The notes: a model not told the origin generated them from the letters alone. Numbered from the stretch's first letter, positions 25,527-34,872 are shown. The stretch is 45,372 bases of DNA from Halocynthiibacter namhaensis (GCF_000812685.1 NZ_JWIF01000045.1:1-45372); one strand, 5' to 3'. Numbers and translations: made by a program.

Positions 25527-25575
25527 GAATGGGGCGCTGCCCCCAAACCCCCAGAGTATTTCGGGAAAGATGAAA
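25527..25575. repeat. Rhodobacterales-type intergenic repeat
   Basis: GGGGCGCTGCCCC followed by AAACCCCCAGAGTATTT and GGGAAAGATGAAAG has the form of a short repeat that I recall as common between genes in Rhodobacteraceae. It carries a GGGGC/GCCCC hairpin. Only one clear copy is in this window, so the repeat status rests on memory. Confidence 0.5.
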
Positions 25576-25577
25576 GA

Positions 25578-26471
25578 TCAGCGTGGCATCGTAAAACGTG
25601 CCAATACCCCCAGGTGATCGGACCCTAACAGATGCCGCAGCTGGCTTTCTGTGGCAAAATGACCGGGCACCAGAACGTGATCAATCGGCAAAGTGATCAG
25701 CCCATCTTTCATCGGAAATGTATAAAGTACATTGCCTGCACGCCTGCTGGTTGTGGCCTGCGCAATTTGTCTAAGCGTGTGTGACCAAGGCACCATGTTG
25801 AAATCCCCCGCGATTAGCACCGCACCGTCGAGACTTTCGAGCCCGGGTAAAAGCCGATCAACCTGCCCAGCTTGGCCATAGGGGTAAGGCCAATGCAGAT
25901 GGATGGACGCAAGCCAGAGCGTTCCGTAATGGGTCTGGACCTGCATCGCGACCATGCCGCTGCCAGCATCACAAACGACAGGAAGCTCTGTGCGTGGAAA
26001 ATGCGTCGCAACCGCAACCCCACCCACACGTGCGAAATCACAGAAGGCTTGCGTTGGATGAGTTTCAGAGAGACCCTTTAGCAGTTGACGGTTGTCTTGG
26101 TCGACTTCTTGTAGGGTGACAAAATCAGCCCCTGTTGCAAGGATATCTTCCTGCAGCGAACGGGTATCCCCCATACGGAAGGACATATTTTTCTGATAGA
26201 TCTGATAGTCAAAATCTGATGTTCCGGTGATCCAACTGCCCTGCCATGTGATTTGGGCGAAAGCTGCAAAAGCGGGCAAGGCAACCGCCGCCCAGACCCA
26301 ACGTTCTTGGCCTTGTTTGGGGGCTGCAATGAGGCAGACCACCACAATCGCCCCCGCCAGATGCCAGCGAAACACGGCAAGCGAATCCCCCAAAGGATGC
26401 AGCATCCCTGCAAAACTGAACAGAAACAGGATAATTAAGACGATCAGGCAGAATTTAGACAATTTACGCAT
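25578..26471 (-). CDS. Endonuclease/exonuclease/phosphatase (EEP) family membrane protein
   Basis: The 297-residue protein has three N-terminal hydrophobic segments (FCLIVLIILFLFSFAGML, AGAIVVVCLIAA and AAVALPAFAAFAQ) and then an EEP catalytic domain: MSFRMGD, VTLQEVDQDN with the metal-binding Glu, ASIHLHWP, the key AGDFNMVPWS and the final catalytic GSDHLGVLARF. Such membrane-tethered EEP proteins act on nucleic acids or phospholipids; substrate unknown. It is divergent from purB, with 123 bases between them. The 3' end is near the intergenic repeat at 25527-25575. Confidence 0.83.
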   Translation of the reverse strand: MRKLSKFCLIVLIILFLFSFAGMLHPLGDSLAVFRWHLAGAIVVVCLIAAPKQGQERWVWAAVALPAFAAFAQITWQGSWITGTSDFDYQIYQKNMSFRMGDTRSLQEDILATGADFVTLQEVDQDNRQLLKGLSETHPTQAFCDFARVGGVAVATHFPRTELPVVCDAGSGMVAMQVQTHYGTLWLASIHLHWPYPYGQAGQVDRLLPGLESLDGAVLIAGDFNMVPWSHTLRQIAQATTSRRAGNVLYTFPMKDGLITLPIDHVLVPGHFATESQLRHLLGSDHLGVLARFTMPR

Positions 26472-26594
26472 AAGTTTACATGGCAGATGCCCGGATTTCA
26501 GGCAAGCACGACCTAATCCACCCGCAAGACTTGCAAATTTTGCCCCACCCCCTATGAGACTGGGAGCAACGCCAACCCTTATAAAGGCCTTGCC

Positions 26595-27899
26595 ATGATC
26601 TCTCGTTATTCTCGCCCTGAAATGGTCGCCATCTGGTCACCTGAATCCAAGTTCAAAATCTGGTATGAGATCGAGGCCCACGCCTGTGACGCCATGGCTG
26701 ATATCGGTGTGATCCCACGCGAAAACGCCGATGCGGTTTGGAAAGCCCGCGACGTTGAATTTGACGTGGCGCGCATTGATGAAATCGAAGCCGTCACCAA
26801 ACATGACGTTATCGCGTTTCTGACCCATTTGGCGGAACATGTTGGTTCTGATGAGGCGCGTTTTGTACACCAGGGCATGACGTCATCTGACGTTTTGGAC
26901 ACTTGTTTGAACGTGCAAATGGTGCGCGCTGCTGACATCCTGTTGGCCGGTGTTGACCGCGTTCTGGCCGCGCTGAAAACCCGCGCATTGGAACATAAAG
27001 ACACTGTGCGTGTTGGTCGTTCCCACGGTATTCACGCGGAACCCACCACAATGGGTCTGACATTTGCGCGTTTCTATGCGGAAATGGATCGCAACAAAGC
27101 ACGCCTTCTGGCTGCGCGCGAAGAAATCGCAACCGGCGCGATTTCCGGTGCTGTTGGTACTTTTGCAAACATCGATCCCGCTGTTGAAGAACATGTTTGT
27201 GCGAAACTGGGTCTGCGTCCTGAGCCGATTTCAACACAGGTGATCCCACGTGATCGCCACGCGATGTTCTTCTCTGTTTTGGGTGTGATTGCGTCTTCCA
27301 TTGAAAACGTTGCGATTGAGATCCGCCACATGCAGCGCACCGAAGTTCTCGAAGGTGCGGAATTCTTCTCTATGGGGCAAAAAGGTTCATCCGCGATGCC
27401 GCATAAAAAGAACCCAGTTCTGACCGAAAACCTGACCGGTCTTGCCCGTCTTGTGCGCATGGCTGTGATCCCTGCGATGGAAAACGTGGCGCTGTGGCAT
27501 GAACGCGATATTTCGCATTCCTCCGTGGAACGTGCGATTGGCCCGGATGCGACCGTGACCCTTGATTTTGCCCTGCACCGTTTGGCTGGCGTGATCGAAA
27601 AGATGTTGGTATTCCCACAGAACATGTTGGACAATATGAACAAATTCCCAGGTCTTGTGATGTCACAACGTGTTTTGCTGGCCCTGACACAAGCTGGCGT
27701 TTCCCGCGAGGATGCTTATTCCATGGTGCAGCGTAATGCGTTGCAAGTTTGGGAAAAACGCCTTGATTTCCGTGAACTTCTTCTGGCCGATGCTGAGGTT
27801 GTTGCGGCGCTGGGCGAAGATGGCGTCAACGAGAAATTCGACATGGCCTATCACACCAAACATGTCGACACGATCTTCAAGCGTGTTTTCGGCGAATAA
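26595..27899 (+). CDS. purB: Adenylosuccinate lyase
   Basis: PurB cleaves adenylosuccinate to AMP and SAICAR to AICAR in purine synthesis. The 434-residue protein has the fumarase/aspartase-superfamily signature GSSAMPHKKNP (near residue 262), the active-site VGRSHGIHAEPTTMG (near 140) and TSSDVLDTCL (near 97). Length and start (MISRYSRPEMVAIWS) match bacterial PurB. AAGGCCTTGCC precedes the ATG. It stands alone, with an unknown short spacer to the FliG-like gene, and no terminator is evident. Confidence 0.97.
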   Translation: MISRYSRPEMVAIWSPESKFKIWYEIEAHACDAMADIGVIPRENADAVWKARDVEFDVARIDEIEAVTKHDVIAFLTHLAEHVGSDEARFVHQGMTSSDVLDTCLNVQMVRAADILLAGVDRVLAALKTRALEHKDTVRVGRSHGIHAEPTTMGLTFARFYAEMDRNKARLLAAREEIATGAISGAVGTFANIDPAVEEHVCAKLGLRPEPISTQVIPRDRHAMFFSVLGVIASSIENVAIEIRHMQRTEVLEGAEFFSMGQKGSSAMPHKKNPVLTENLTGLARLVRMAVIPAMENVALWHERDISHSSVERAIGPDATVTLDFALHRLAGVIEKMLVFPQNMLDNMNKFPGLVMSQRVLLALTQAGVSREDAYSMVQRNALQVWEKRLDFRELLLADAEVVAALGEDGVNEKFDMAYHTKHVDTIFKRVFGE

Positions 27900-27960
27900 T
27901 AACTAAGGTGTAAGGGGTCTCTTAACGCTTCATCGGCCATAGTCGGGTTAACCGGCCAAA

Positions 27961-29100
27961 ATGCCGATGACCGCGATGGAGAACCCCTTGCCCGACGGAT
28001 TACCAAGCCTGCCCCTGCCCCCGCCTCTTCCCCCAATGGGCGGTATGACCAGTGACAACCTACCTGCGGCGCCCAGTCTGCCGCAAAGTCAAAAAGCCGC
28101 CATTCTTGTCCGCCTTTTGCTGAACGAAGACATCAAACTTCCCCTTCAAGATCTTCCTGAACCCTGCCAAGTTTTATTGACAGAACACATGGCATCAATG
28201 CGGATCGTAAAGCGTGAAATTTCGCGTGATGTCGCGAAAGAATTTCTGCGTGAACTCGTGACCATTGGTTTAACCAATTCTCGTGGCTTGGAAGGTGCTT
28301 TGACCGATCTTGAAGGCGTGATCAATGAAAGCACCATTCAGAAAATGCGTCGTGAGATCGGCTTAAAAGCCATTTCTGATCCGTGGTTGCGTCTGGAACG
28401 GCTGGACAACGACGAACTGCGCACCATGTTGATGTGTGAAAGCAATGAAATCGCGGCGGTGGTTCTATCCAAATTAAGCGTGCCGCGTGCCGCGGAATTG
28501 CTCAGCTCCCTGCCTGGTGACATCGCGCGTAAAATCACCTGGGCCATGTCAATGACCGGCACAGTTAGCCCAGATGCCATTGAACGCATTGGGCTTTCCT
28601 TGGCCAGCCAATTGGATTCACACACACCCGTTGCCTTTGAAGAAGCCGCCGAAAACCGCGTGGGTGCGATCCTTAATCAGGCGAAAGCGGCTGTGCGCGA
28701 TGACCTGCTCGAAAGTTTGGAGGTCGAGGATAAGGAATTCGCCAAGGAAGTGCGCAAATCCATCTTCACCTTCGCCCATATCGCCACACGACTTGATCCA
28801 GCAGATGTCACCAAAGTATTACGTGATGTCGAAACCGGCGCCCAGATCGATGCGTTTGCCTTCGCAGCGACGGACACGGAAAGCGACAATGCCGCCACCG
28901 TCAATTTCATGCTGGGTCAAATGTCATCACGCTTGGCCGACAGTTTGCGCGAGGACATGGAAGCGCGCGGCGAAGTGAAAGAAGAAATCGGCGAAGCGGC
29001 CATGGGGAAAATCGTGGCAGAGCTGCGTCGCATGGCTGACGCCGACGAAATCGTCCTGCTGGAAGAAGAAGAGGAGGAGGAAGAAGCGGAAAATGCCTGA
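27961..29100 (+). CDS. FliG-like protein (flagellar motor switch family), isolated
   Basis: The 379-residue protein follows the FliG layout: QKAAILVRLLLNEDI (FliG_N, near residue 42), ERLDNDELRTMLMCESNEIAA-like and AELLSSLPGDIARKI (FliG_M, about 145-200), then FTFAHIATRLDPADVTKVLRD and MSSRLADSLREDMEARGEV (FliG_C). FliG couples the MS ring to stator torque. Here a Pro-rich head (about residues 8-27, LPLPPPLPPMGG) and a run of nine Glu near the end are added. No flagellar gene lies nearby, so it may be a divergent paralogue; I do not give it the name fliG. The start is uncertain among three ATGs between 27961 and 27976, none with a good ribosome binding site. Confidence 0.75.
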   Translation: MPMTAMENPLPDGLPSLPLPPPLPPMGGMTSDNLPAAPSLPQSQKAAILVRLLLNEDIKLPLQDLPEPCQVLLTEHMASMRIVKREISRDVAKEFLRELVTIGLTNSRGLEGALTDLEGVINESTIQKMRREIGLKAISDPWLRLERLDNDELRTMLMCESNEIAAVVLSKLSVPRAAELLSSLPGDIARKITWAMSMTGTVSPDAIERIGLSLASQLDSHTPVAFEEAAENRVGAILNQAKAAVRDDLLESLEVEDKEFAKEVRKSIFTFAHIATRLDPADVTKVLRDVETGAQIDAFAFAATDTESDNAATVNFMLGQMSSRLADSLREDMEARGEVKEEIGEAAMGKIVAELRRMADADEIVLLEEEEEEEEAENA

Positions 29101-29223
29101 TCTTGATGGGCCTTTGATGAACGCTCGGCCCGTTTCCGCCACTTGGCGCTTGGCATTGGACTTGCGATATTGCCGATGCTGGCGTATTTCCCAAGAAGGC
29201 ACCCACAGGAATAGACCCCCAGC

Positions 29224-30144
29224 ATGGCATTTCGTCGCAAAGACATACCAGATTACGCCGTAAATTTGCTTGCGCGTGGCACGCTTGGCATGATGGCCTT
29301 ATTGCCTTATCGTACACGCGTTTCACTGTTTGGTCGTATTTTTGAACATATCGTCGCCCCCATCGCAGGGTGGCGAAAGCGCGTGCGCAGCAACCTTGCC
29401 TATGTCATGCCAGATATCCCGGAAGCCGAAGTAAAACGCTTGACCCGGGCGGTTGCAAACAATGCGGGCCGCTCTCTGATTGAGATATATTCCGGCCAAG
29501 AATTCAAAGACCACGCGGCAAAGATGCCAATCACAGGTCCTGGCTTGGCAGCAATGGAAGACGCCCGCGCATCGGGCCGACCGGTGGTGTTGGTCACGGG
29601 ACATTTTGGAAATTATGACGCCCCACGCGCGGCTCTGATCGATCAAGGGTTTAACATCGGCGCCTTATACCGTCCGATGAGCAACCGTTTTTTCAATGAC
29701 CATTACGTGAAATCCGTCGCTGAAATCGGCAGTCCTATTTTTCCCAGCTCTCGCAAAGGCCAAGTCGAGATGATGCGTTTTCTGCGCGGTGGTGGTGTGT
29801 TGGGCTTTTTTATCGACAACCACACCTCATCCGGCGTCGAGATGGATTTCTTCGACAAACCCGCAATGACCAGTCTTTCTGCTGCGGTCATGGCACTGAA
29901 ATACAACGCGCTTTTGCTGCCCGTTTGGGGCATCCGTGGCGATGATGGGTTCAGTTTTGAGATCCGCACAGGCGAACCCGTGCAACATTCGGATCCAGAA
30001 ACAATGCTGCGCGCATTAAACGTCGAATTGGAAGCCATCACACGCGACCATATGGATCAGTGGTTTTGGATCCATCGGCGCTGGAAGCCTGAAATCATTG
30101 AACAGGTTCAGCGCAGGCGTGCCGCCGCCAAAACGGACCCGTAA
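29224..30144 (+). CDS. Lauroyl/myristoyl acyltransferase (LpxL/HtrB family)
   Basis: The 306-residue protein is a lysophospholipid-acyltransferase-superfamily member that adds secondary acyl chains to lipid A at the inner membrane. It has the catalytic H-x4-D motif GHFGNYD (near residue 126), then ALYRPMSNRFFNDHY and FFIDNHTSSGVEMDFF, and ends with WIHRRWK, all typical. The N-terminus carries one short hydrophobic helix (LGMMALLPYRTRVSLFG). Its 3' end overlaps the convergent DUF1223 gene by 37 bases. It begins 124 bases after the FliG-like gene. Confidence 0.88.
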   Translation: MAFRRKDIPDYAVNLLARGTLGMMALLPYRTRVSLFGRIFEHIVAPIAGWRKRVRSNLAYVMPDIPEAEVKRLTRAVANNAGRSLIEIYSGQEFKDHAAKMPITGPGLAAMEDARASGRPVVLVTGHFGNYDAPRAALIDQGFNIGALYRPMSNRFFNDHYVKSVAEIGSPIFPSSRKGQVEMMRFLRGGGVLGFFIDNHTSSGVEMDFFDKPAMTSLSAAVMALKYNALLLPVWGIRGDDGFSFEIRTGEPVQHSDPETMLRALNVELEAITRDHMDQWFWIHRRWKPEIIEQVQRRRAAAKTDP

Positions 30145-30818
30145 TTGGCTTTTTGAACGAGAACAACCAGAGGCCCATCTTGAATGCCATCGGTGCTAAA
30201 CGTTAGATCCTCTTGCGCGTTCCAACGGGTTAGAACGTCAATACCAGTTACGATCGAGCCATAAGAAATACGTTTCCCCGCGTTTTCGCCACGTTGAATT
30301 TCCACCGTTTCTTCGGGGGTATAGCGCACGATCAGCAGCTCGACCTCACCCGCAGAGGTTTCATAGGCAATATTTCTTGCACGAATTTGCAATGTGTCCC
30401 CATCACGTTCGACATCCAACGAGACCTGCTCTGCCCGCGCCTGGTGTCGTTTGATTCCGTCTGCCAATTCATCAGGGTGACTTCCAACGACGTGGTCCTC
30501 GCCATTTAGCACCATTTGAGGGGTGTAAATGGTACGTTTATGGGCGGCGGCGGCGTATCCGCGCTGGCGATCTGCATGCTCTGGCCGTGCCAGCGTATCC
30601 GCCCAACCGATGTAATCCCAATAATCCACATGCAACGCCAAAGTGATCACATCGTCACGATCAGCATATTCCTTTAGCAAAGCGTCCGCTGGCGGACAGG
30701 AACTGCACCCTTGTGATGTGTAAAGCTCAATCACAACCGGGTTGCTGTCTTGCGCCACAGAAGGTGTCGCAAAAGAAAACACGGCAAGTGCGGTTGCATT
30801 TAGAATCTGTTTGATCAT
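30108..30818 (-). CDS. DUF1223 periplasmic thioredoxin-like protein
   Basis: The 236-residue protein has a signal peptide (about 1-22, ending SVAQD) and a thioredoxin-like start: VVIELYTSQGCSSCPPAD, with a CxxC motif. The conserved VDYWDYIGWADTLARPEHADRQ follows near residue 64, and TPQMVLNGEDHVVGS near 97. DUF1223 proteins are secreted and of unknown redox role. Its last 37 bases overlap the LpxL-type gene tail to tail, an antisense arrangement. Start ATG 30818 fits the signal peptide. Confidence 0.86.
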   Translation of the reverse strand: MIKQILNATALAVFSFATPSVAQDSNPVVIELYTSQGCSSCPPADALLKEYADRDDVITLALHVDYWDYIGWADTLARPEHADRQRGYAAAAHKRTIYTPQMVLNGEDHVVGSHPDELADGIKRHQARAEQVSLDVERDGDTLQIRARNIAYETSAGEVELLIVRYTPEETVEIQRGENAGKRISYGSIVTGIDVLTRWNAQEDLTFSTDGIQDGPLVVLVQKANYGSVLAAARLR

Positions 30819-31067
30819 GTGGTTGTATCCTTGTCTTATGCCTTTCTACATCCCTCGCTGATCAAAAACCAATCAAGGTTTTGCGAGGTCGCTGTGTAGA
30901 TTGTAACAAATCCCCTGCGTTTCCCCGCCAATACCGCTTTTGCCCTCAATCGACACGACATTGTGTACATTGGTATACAAAAATATCACCTCCCCCCTTG
31001 ATCCGACCACAAACCTGGTGCAAAAGCAGGCCAGCGATACCCCTGAACATTCACGAGGGAGGCCAGA

Positions 31068-33752
31068 ATGCCCATCACCGTCGGACAAGATACCGCCAAA
31101 ACCCGCAAAACCCTGCAGGTCGGCAATCAATCCATTTCTTATTATTCAATTCCTGCCGCGCAAGCTGCTGGCCTTGGCGATTTTTCCAAATTGCCTGCCG
31201 CGCTGAAAGTCGTGCTGGAAAACATGTTGCGCTTTGAAGACGGCAAGACCGTCTCTGTTGACGACATCAAAGCATTCGCTGAATGGGGCGCCAATGGCGG
31301 CAAGAACCCACGCGAAATCGCTTACCGCCCTGCCCGCGTTTTGATGCAAGATTTCACCGGCGTTCCTGCTGTTGTTGATCTCGCGGCTATGCGCGATGGC
31401 ATTGTTGCCCTTGGCGGCGACGCTGAAAAGATTAACCCGCTGAACCCTGTTGATCTGGTCATCGACCACTCTGTTATGATTGACGAATTCGGCAATCCAC
31501 GCGCGTTCCAAATGAACGTTGACCGTGAATACGAACGCAATATGGAACGTTACACCTTCCTGAAATGGGGCCAGTCTGCGTTTAACAACTTCCGCGTTGT
31601 GCCGCCCGGCACCGGTATTTGTCACCAGGTGAACCTTGAATATCTCGCGCAAACCGTTTGGACTGACACCGATCAGGACGGCAATGAAGTCGCCTATCCT
31701 GACACGCTCGTTGGCACCGACAGCCACACAACCATGGTGAACGGCCTTGCTGTTCTAGGTTGGGGCGTTGGCGGCATTGAGGCCGAAGCCGCGATGCTGG
31801 GTCAGCCGATTTCCATGCTTATTCCCGAAGTTGTTGGCTTTGAGCTGACCGGCGAGATGATGGAAGGCACCACCGGTACCGACCTTGTGTTGAAAGTCGT
31901 TGAACTGCTGCGGGCCAAAGGCGTTGTTGGCAAATTTGTTGAATTCTATGGCAAAGGTTTGGATGTTCTGCCCTTGGCAGACCGTGCAACCATCGCCAAC
32001 ATGGCGCCTGAATATGGTGCGACCTGTGGTTTCTTCCCAATCGATGGCGAAACTCTGCGTTACCTGCGCACATCTGGCCGCGACGAAGACCGCATTGCTT
32101 TGGTTGAAGCCTATGCAAAAGAAAACGGTTTCTGGCGCGATGCAGATTACGCACCTGTTTACACCGACACGCTGCACCTTGATATGGGCACGATTGTTCC
32201 CGCGATTTCCGGGCCAAAACGCCCACAGGATTACGTTGCACTGACCGAGGGTCAAAACGCATTCCGCCGTGAAATGGAAGAAACCTTCAAACGTCCAATG
32301 GGCAAAGAAGTTGCTGTTGCCGGTGAAGATTACACCTTGGAAAGCGGCAAAGTTGTGATCGCATCCATCACATCTTGTACCAACACATCCAACCCATATG
32401 TGATGATCGGCGCGGGCCTTGTGGCACGCAAAGCTGCGGCCCTTGGCCTTGATCGCAAGCCTTGGGTTAAGACGTCTTTGGCACCAGGTTCCCAAGTTGT
32501 GTCTGCCTATCTTGAAGCAGCAGATCTGCAAAAAGACCTTGATTCCATTGGGTTTAACCTTGTGGGTTACGGCTGTACGACCTGTATTGGCAACTCTGGC
32601 CCGATCCAAAAGGAACTGTCTGAGGCCATCGCTGAAGGCGATTTGGTGGCGACATCTGTTCTGTCAGGCAACCGCAACTTTGAAGGCCGCATCAGCCCTG
32701 ATGTACGCGCAAACTATCTGGCGTCGCCCCCCCTTGTGGTGGCTTATGCGCTGGCGGGTACGCTGGACATCAACTTGGCAACCGATGTGATCGCACAGGA
32801 TAAAGACGGCAATGACGTCTACCTGAAAGACATCTGGCCAACCACGCAAGAAGTTGCGGAACTGGTTGAACAGACCGTGACACGCGAAGCCTTCCTTGAG
32901 AAATATGCCGACGTCTTTAAAGGCGACGACAAATGGCAGGGCGTTGAAACCACCGACAGCCAAACATATGATTGGCCGTCTGCTTCGACTTACGTTCAGA
33001 ACCCGCCTTACTTCCAAGGCATGACCATGGACACCAAAGAAATCACCAATATCGAAGGCGCGAAAGTGCTGGCAGTGTTGGGTGACATGGTGACAACCGA
33101 CCACATCTCACCTGCGGGGTCCTTCAAGGATACAACCCCTGCTGGTCAGTATCTGGTTGATCGTCAGGTGCCCGTGCGTGAGTTCAACTCATATGGGTCA
33201 CGTCGTGGCAACCACGAGGTCATGATGCGCGGCACATTCGCCAACATCCGCATCAAAAACGAGATGCTCCCAGGCGTTGAAGGTGGTTACACCAACGGCC
33301 CAGACGGCGCGCAGACCTCTATCTATGACGCGGCAATGGCGCACCAAGAAGCTGGCACACCGCTGGTGATCTTTGGTGGTGAACAATATGGTGCGGGTTC
33401 CTCGCGCGATTGGGCCGCCAAAGGCACAGCCCTTCTGGGTGTGAAAGCCGTGATTGCGGAAAGCTTTGAGCGTATCCACCGTTCCAACCTGGTTGGTATG
33501 GGTGTGATCCCGTTCGAATTCACCTCGGGTGACTCACGTAAATCCTTGGGTCTGACCGGTGAAGAAACCGTTGCGATCAAAGGTTTGGACACCATCAAGC
33601 CACTGCAAGATGTTCCATGTGAAATCACAATGGCCGACGGTTCCGTGAAAGCGATCACTTTGAAATGCCGCATCGATACCGCGGTTGAGATCGAATACAT
33701 CGAAAACGGTGGTGTGTTGCATTACGTGCTGCGCAATCTCGCAAAAAGCTGA
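31068..33752 (+). CDS. acnA: Aconitate hydratase AcnA
   Basis: This TCA-cycle enzyme isomerises citrate to isocitrate using a [4Fe-4S] cluster. The 894-residue protein is the AcnA/IRP1 type. Cluster ligands are visible: Cys437 in SCTNTSNPYVMIGAG, and Cys503 and Cys506 in GCTTCIGNSGP. Other landmarks are VGTDSHTTMVNGL and the swivel-domain FGGEQYGAGSSRDWAAKG. AcnA can also act as an RNA-binding iron-response protein when its cluster is lost; that is family knowledge only. GGGAGG precedes the ATG. It is monocistronic, with a terminator at 33774. Confidence 0.98.
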   Translation: MPITVGQDTAKTRKTLQVGNQSISYYSIPAAQAAGLGDFSKLPAALKVVLENMLRFEDGKTVSVDDIKAFAEWGANGGKNPREIAYRPARVLMQDFTGVPAVVDLAAMRDGIVALGGDAEKINPLNPVDLVIDHSVMIDEFGNPRAFQMNVDREYERNMERYTFLKWGQSAFNNFRVVPPGTGICHQVNLEYLAQTVWTDTDQDGNEVAYPDTLVGTDSHTTMVNGLAVLGWGVGGIEAEAAMLGQPISMLIPEVVGFELTGEMMEGTTGTDLVLKVVELLRAKGVVGKFVEFYGKGLDVLPLADRATIANMAPEYGATCGFFPIDGETLRYLRTSGRDEDRIALVEAYAKENGFWRDADYAPVYTDTLHLDMGTIVPAISGPKRPQDYVALTEGQNAFRREMEETFKRPMGKEVAVAGEDYTLESGKVVIASITSCTNTSNPYVMIGAGLVARKAAALGLDRKPWVKTSLAPGSQVVSAYLEAADLQKDLDSIGFNLVGYGCTTCIGNSGPIQKELSEAIAEGDLVATSVLSGNRNFEGRISPDVRANYLASPPLVVAYALAGTLDINLATDVIAQDKDGNDVYLKDIWPTTQEVAELVEQTVTREAFLEKYADVFKGDDKWQGVETTDSQTYDWPSASTYVQNPPYFQGMTMDTKEITNIEGAKVLAVLGDMVTTDHISPAGSFKDTTPAGQYLVDRQVPVREFNSYGSRRGNHEVMMRGTFANIRIKNEMLPGVEGGYTNGPDGAQTSIYDAAMAHQEAGTPLVIFGGEQYGAGSSRDWAAKGTALLGVKAVIAESFERIHRSNLVGMGVIPFEFTSGDSRKSLGLTGEETVAIKGLDTIKPLQDVPCEITMADGSVKAITLKCRIDTAVEIEYIENGGVLHYVLRNLAKS

Positions 33753-33773
33753 TCAGACACATCTTAAAGAACG

Positions 33774-33806
33774 AAGGCCCGGGTGAGAATCACTCGGGCC
33801 TTTTGC
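33774..33806 (+). terminator. Rho-independent terminator after acnA
   Basis: AAGGCCCGGGTGA pairs with TCACTCGGGCCTT around GAA, followed by TTTGCTTTTTT. Confidence 0.92.
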
Positions 33807-34173
33807 TTTTTTCGACCCTAACGGCACGGTCCTCGCGAACTATCTCGGGTTGATGTCATATCGAAAAATTCGCGCCCCGATACATGCTTGAAATGAGAAT
33901 CTCAGCTGCAAAATGCAAAACATCCACTTTTTATGATGAATTCTGTGATTTTTTCTGGATTCACGCCGGGTGCCAGGTAATTATTAACCTGTGTAAGAAA
34001 AGTAGTATATTTATGATCGATCTCAGTTTCCCAAAAGGTACCGCACGCCGGGCCTCTCTTCCACTTCCCCTTCTTGAAACGGGGGTTCTATTGCTCTTGG
34101 CTGTCCTGCCTTTCATCCTCACATGATGCGGCTTCATGCGGTGTATTTACCGGCATGAAGAAGAACAATTGAC
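33807..34173. other. Intergenic region with one small possible ORF
   Basis: This 367-base, fairly AT-rich spacer separates the acnA terminator from the end of the ccm operon. A palindrome TGAGAATCTCA lies near 33893. Besides the small frame listed at 34013, I see no gene. Confidence 0.4.
34013..34126 (+). CDS. Possible 37-aa membrane microprotein
   Basis: This frame encodes a basic head (MIDLSFPKGTARRASLP) and one hydrophobic helix (LLETGVLLLLAVLPFILT). Composition fits a small tail-anchored protein. No good ribosome binding site precedes it and nothing similar is known to me, so it may be chance. Confidence 0.3.
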   Translation: MIDLSFPKGTARRASLPLPLLETGVLLLLAVLPFILT

Positions 34174-34211
34174 GAAAAACTGTGCAGCGGGTTAATTTTG
34201 ATCCGCTGCAC
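34174..34211 (-). terminator. Terminator of the yajC-sec-ccm operon
   Basis: On the minus strand GTGCAGCGG pairs with CCGCTGCAC, then AGTTTTTC follows. The hairpin overlaps the ccmG stop codon (34192-34194). Confidence 0.85.
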
Positions 34212-34722
34212 GCGCGAGTGCAGGTCGTATAATCGCATCCAGCGTACGTTGGGTGATGGGGCCCGCAAAGCGTTGAACAATGCGCCCTTCCCCGTCCAAT
34301 ATGAATGTTTCAGGCACGCCTGCCACGCCCCATTCCAACGCCGTACGCGCAGAGGCATCTGCACCAATCGCGGCATAAGGGTTGCCAAGTTCGGCCAGAA
34401 ACCCAAGGGCGTTTTGCGGATCATCCTTATAGTTCACGCCATAGATCGCCATACCTTCAGAACGCAAAAGTTCCAGATTTGGATGTTCCGCACGGCATGG
34501 CGCACACCAACTTGCCCAGAAATTCACAAGTTTGACGCCCCCAGTTGTCAGGTCTTCCCGTTTGATCTCTGGCAGGTCAGCAAGCGGTTCCACGAACATC
34601 TCAGGCGCGATCACACCTTGACGGCCCTCAAAGGTTTTCTCGCCCCCAAGGCCCAGAAACGCAAAAATCAAAAAGCCCCCAAAGATTGCGGGTGGCAATG
34701 CCATTACAGGGTTGAATTTCAT
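34192..34722 (-). CDS. ccmG: Thiol:disulfide interchange protein CcmG/DsbE
   Basis: CcmG reduces apocytochrome c cysteines before heme attachment, in the periplasm. The 176-residue protein has an N-terminal membrane anchor (PPAIFGGFLIFAFLGLGG) and a thioredoxin domain with the active site WCAPC (Cys73, Cys76), VNFWASW before it, and the cis-Pro region GVAGVPETFILD. The start codon overlaps the ccmD stop in an ATGA arrangement. It is the last gene of the operon. Confidence 0.95.
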   Translation of the reverse strand: MKFNPVMALPPAIFGGFLIFAFLGLGGEKTFEGRQGVIAPEMFVEPLADLPEIKREDLTTGGVKLVNFWASWCAPCRAEHPNLELLRSEGMAIYGVNYKDDPQNALGFLAELGNPYAAIGADASARTALEWGVAGVPETFILDGEGRIVQRFAGPITQRTLDAIIRPALARAADQN

Positions 34723-34871
34723 GACTTATCCCGTCTCGCTTCCACAGCGCGCAAGGCTGTCTTAACCCGCTTTGCGCGCCAAACACTGGCCCCACATAGG
34801 ACCGCGATCAAACCAATGCTGGCCCCATAGGCCAGGACCACCTCAAAGGCATATTTTCCAAGTTCAGGCAT
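34719..34871 (-). CDS. ccmD: Heme exporter protein CcmD
   Basis: This 50-residue protein is too short for many gene finders. It begins MPELGKYAFEVVLAYGASIG, has one membrane helix (VVLAYGASIGLIAVLCGASVW) and a basic tail (RAKRVKTALRAVEARRDKS), exactly the CcmD pattern. CcmD holds CcmABC together with holo-CcmE. It starts just after the ccmC stop and overlaps ccmG by four bases. Confidence 0.92.
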   Translation of the reverse strand: MPELGKYAFEVVLAYGASIGLIAVLCGASVWRAKRVKTALRAVEARRDKS

Positions 34872-34872
34872 T

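Noticed and set aside
31755-32609. A 284-codon minus-strand frame opposite acnA.
   Set aside because: It is a shadow of the strongly biased acnA gene, without a ribosome binding site or recognisable domain.
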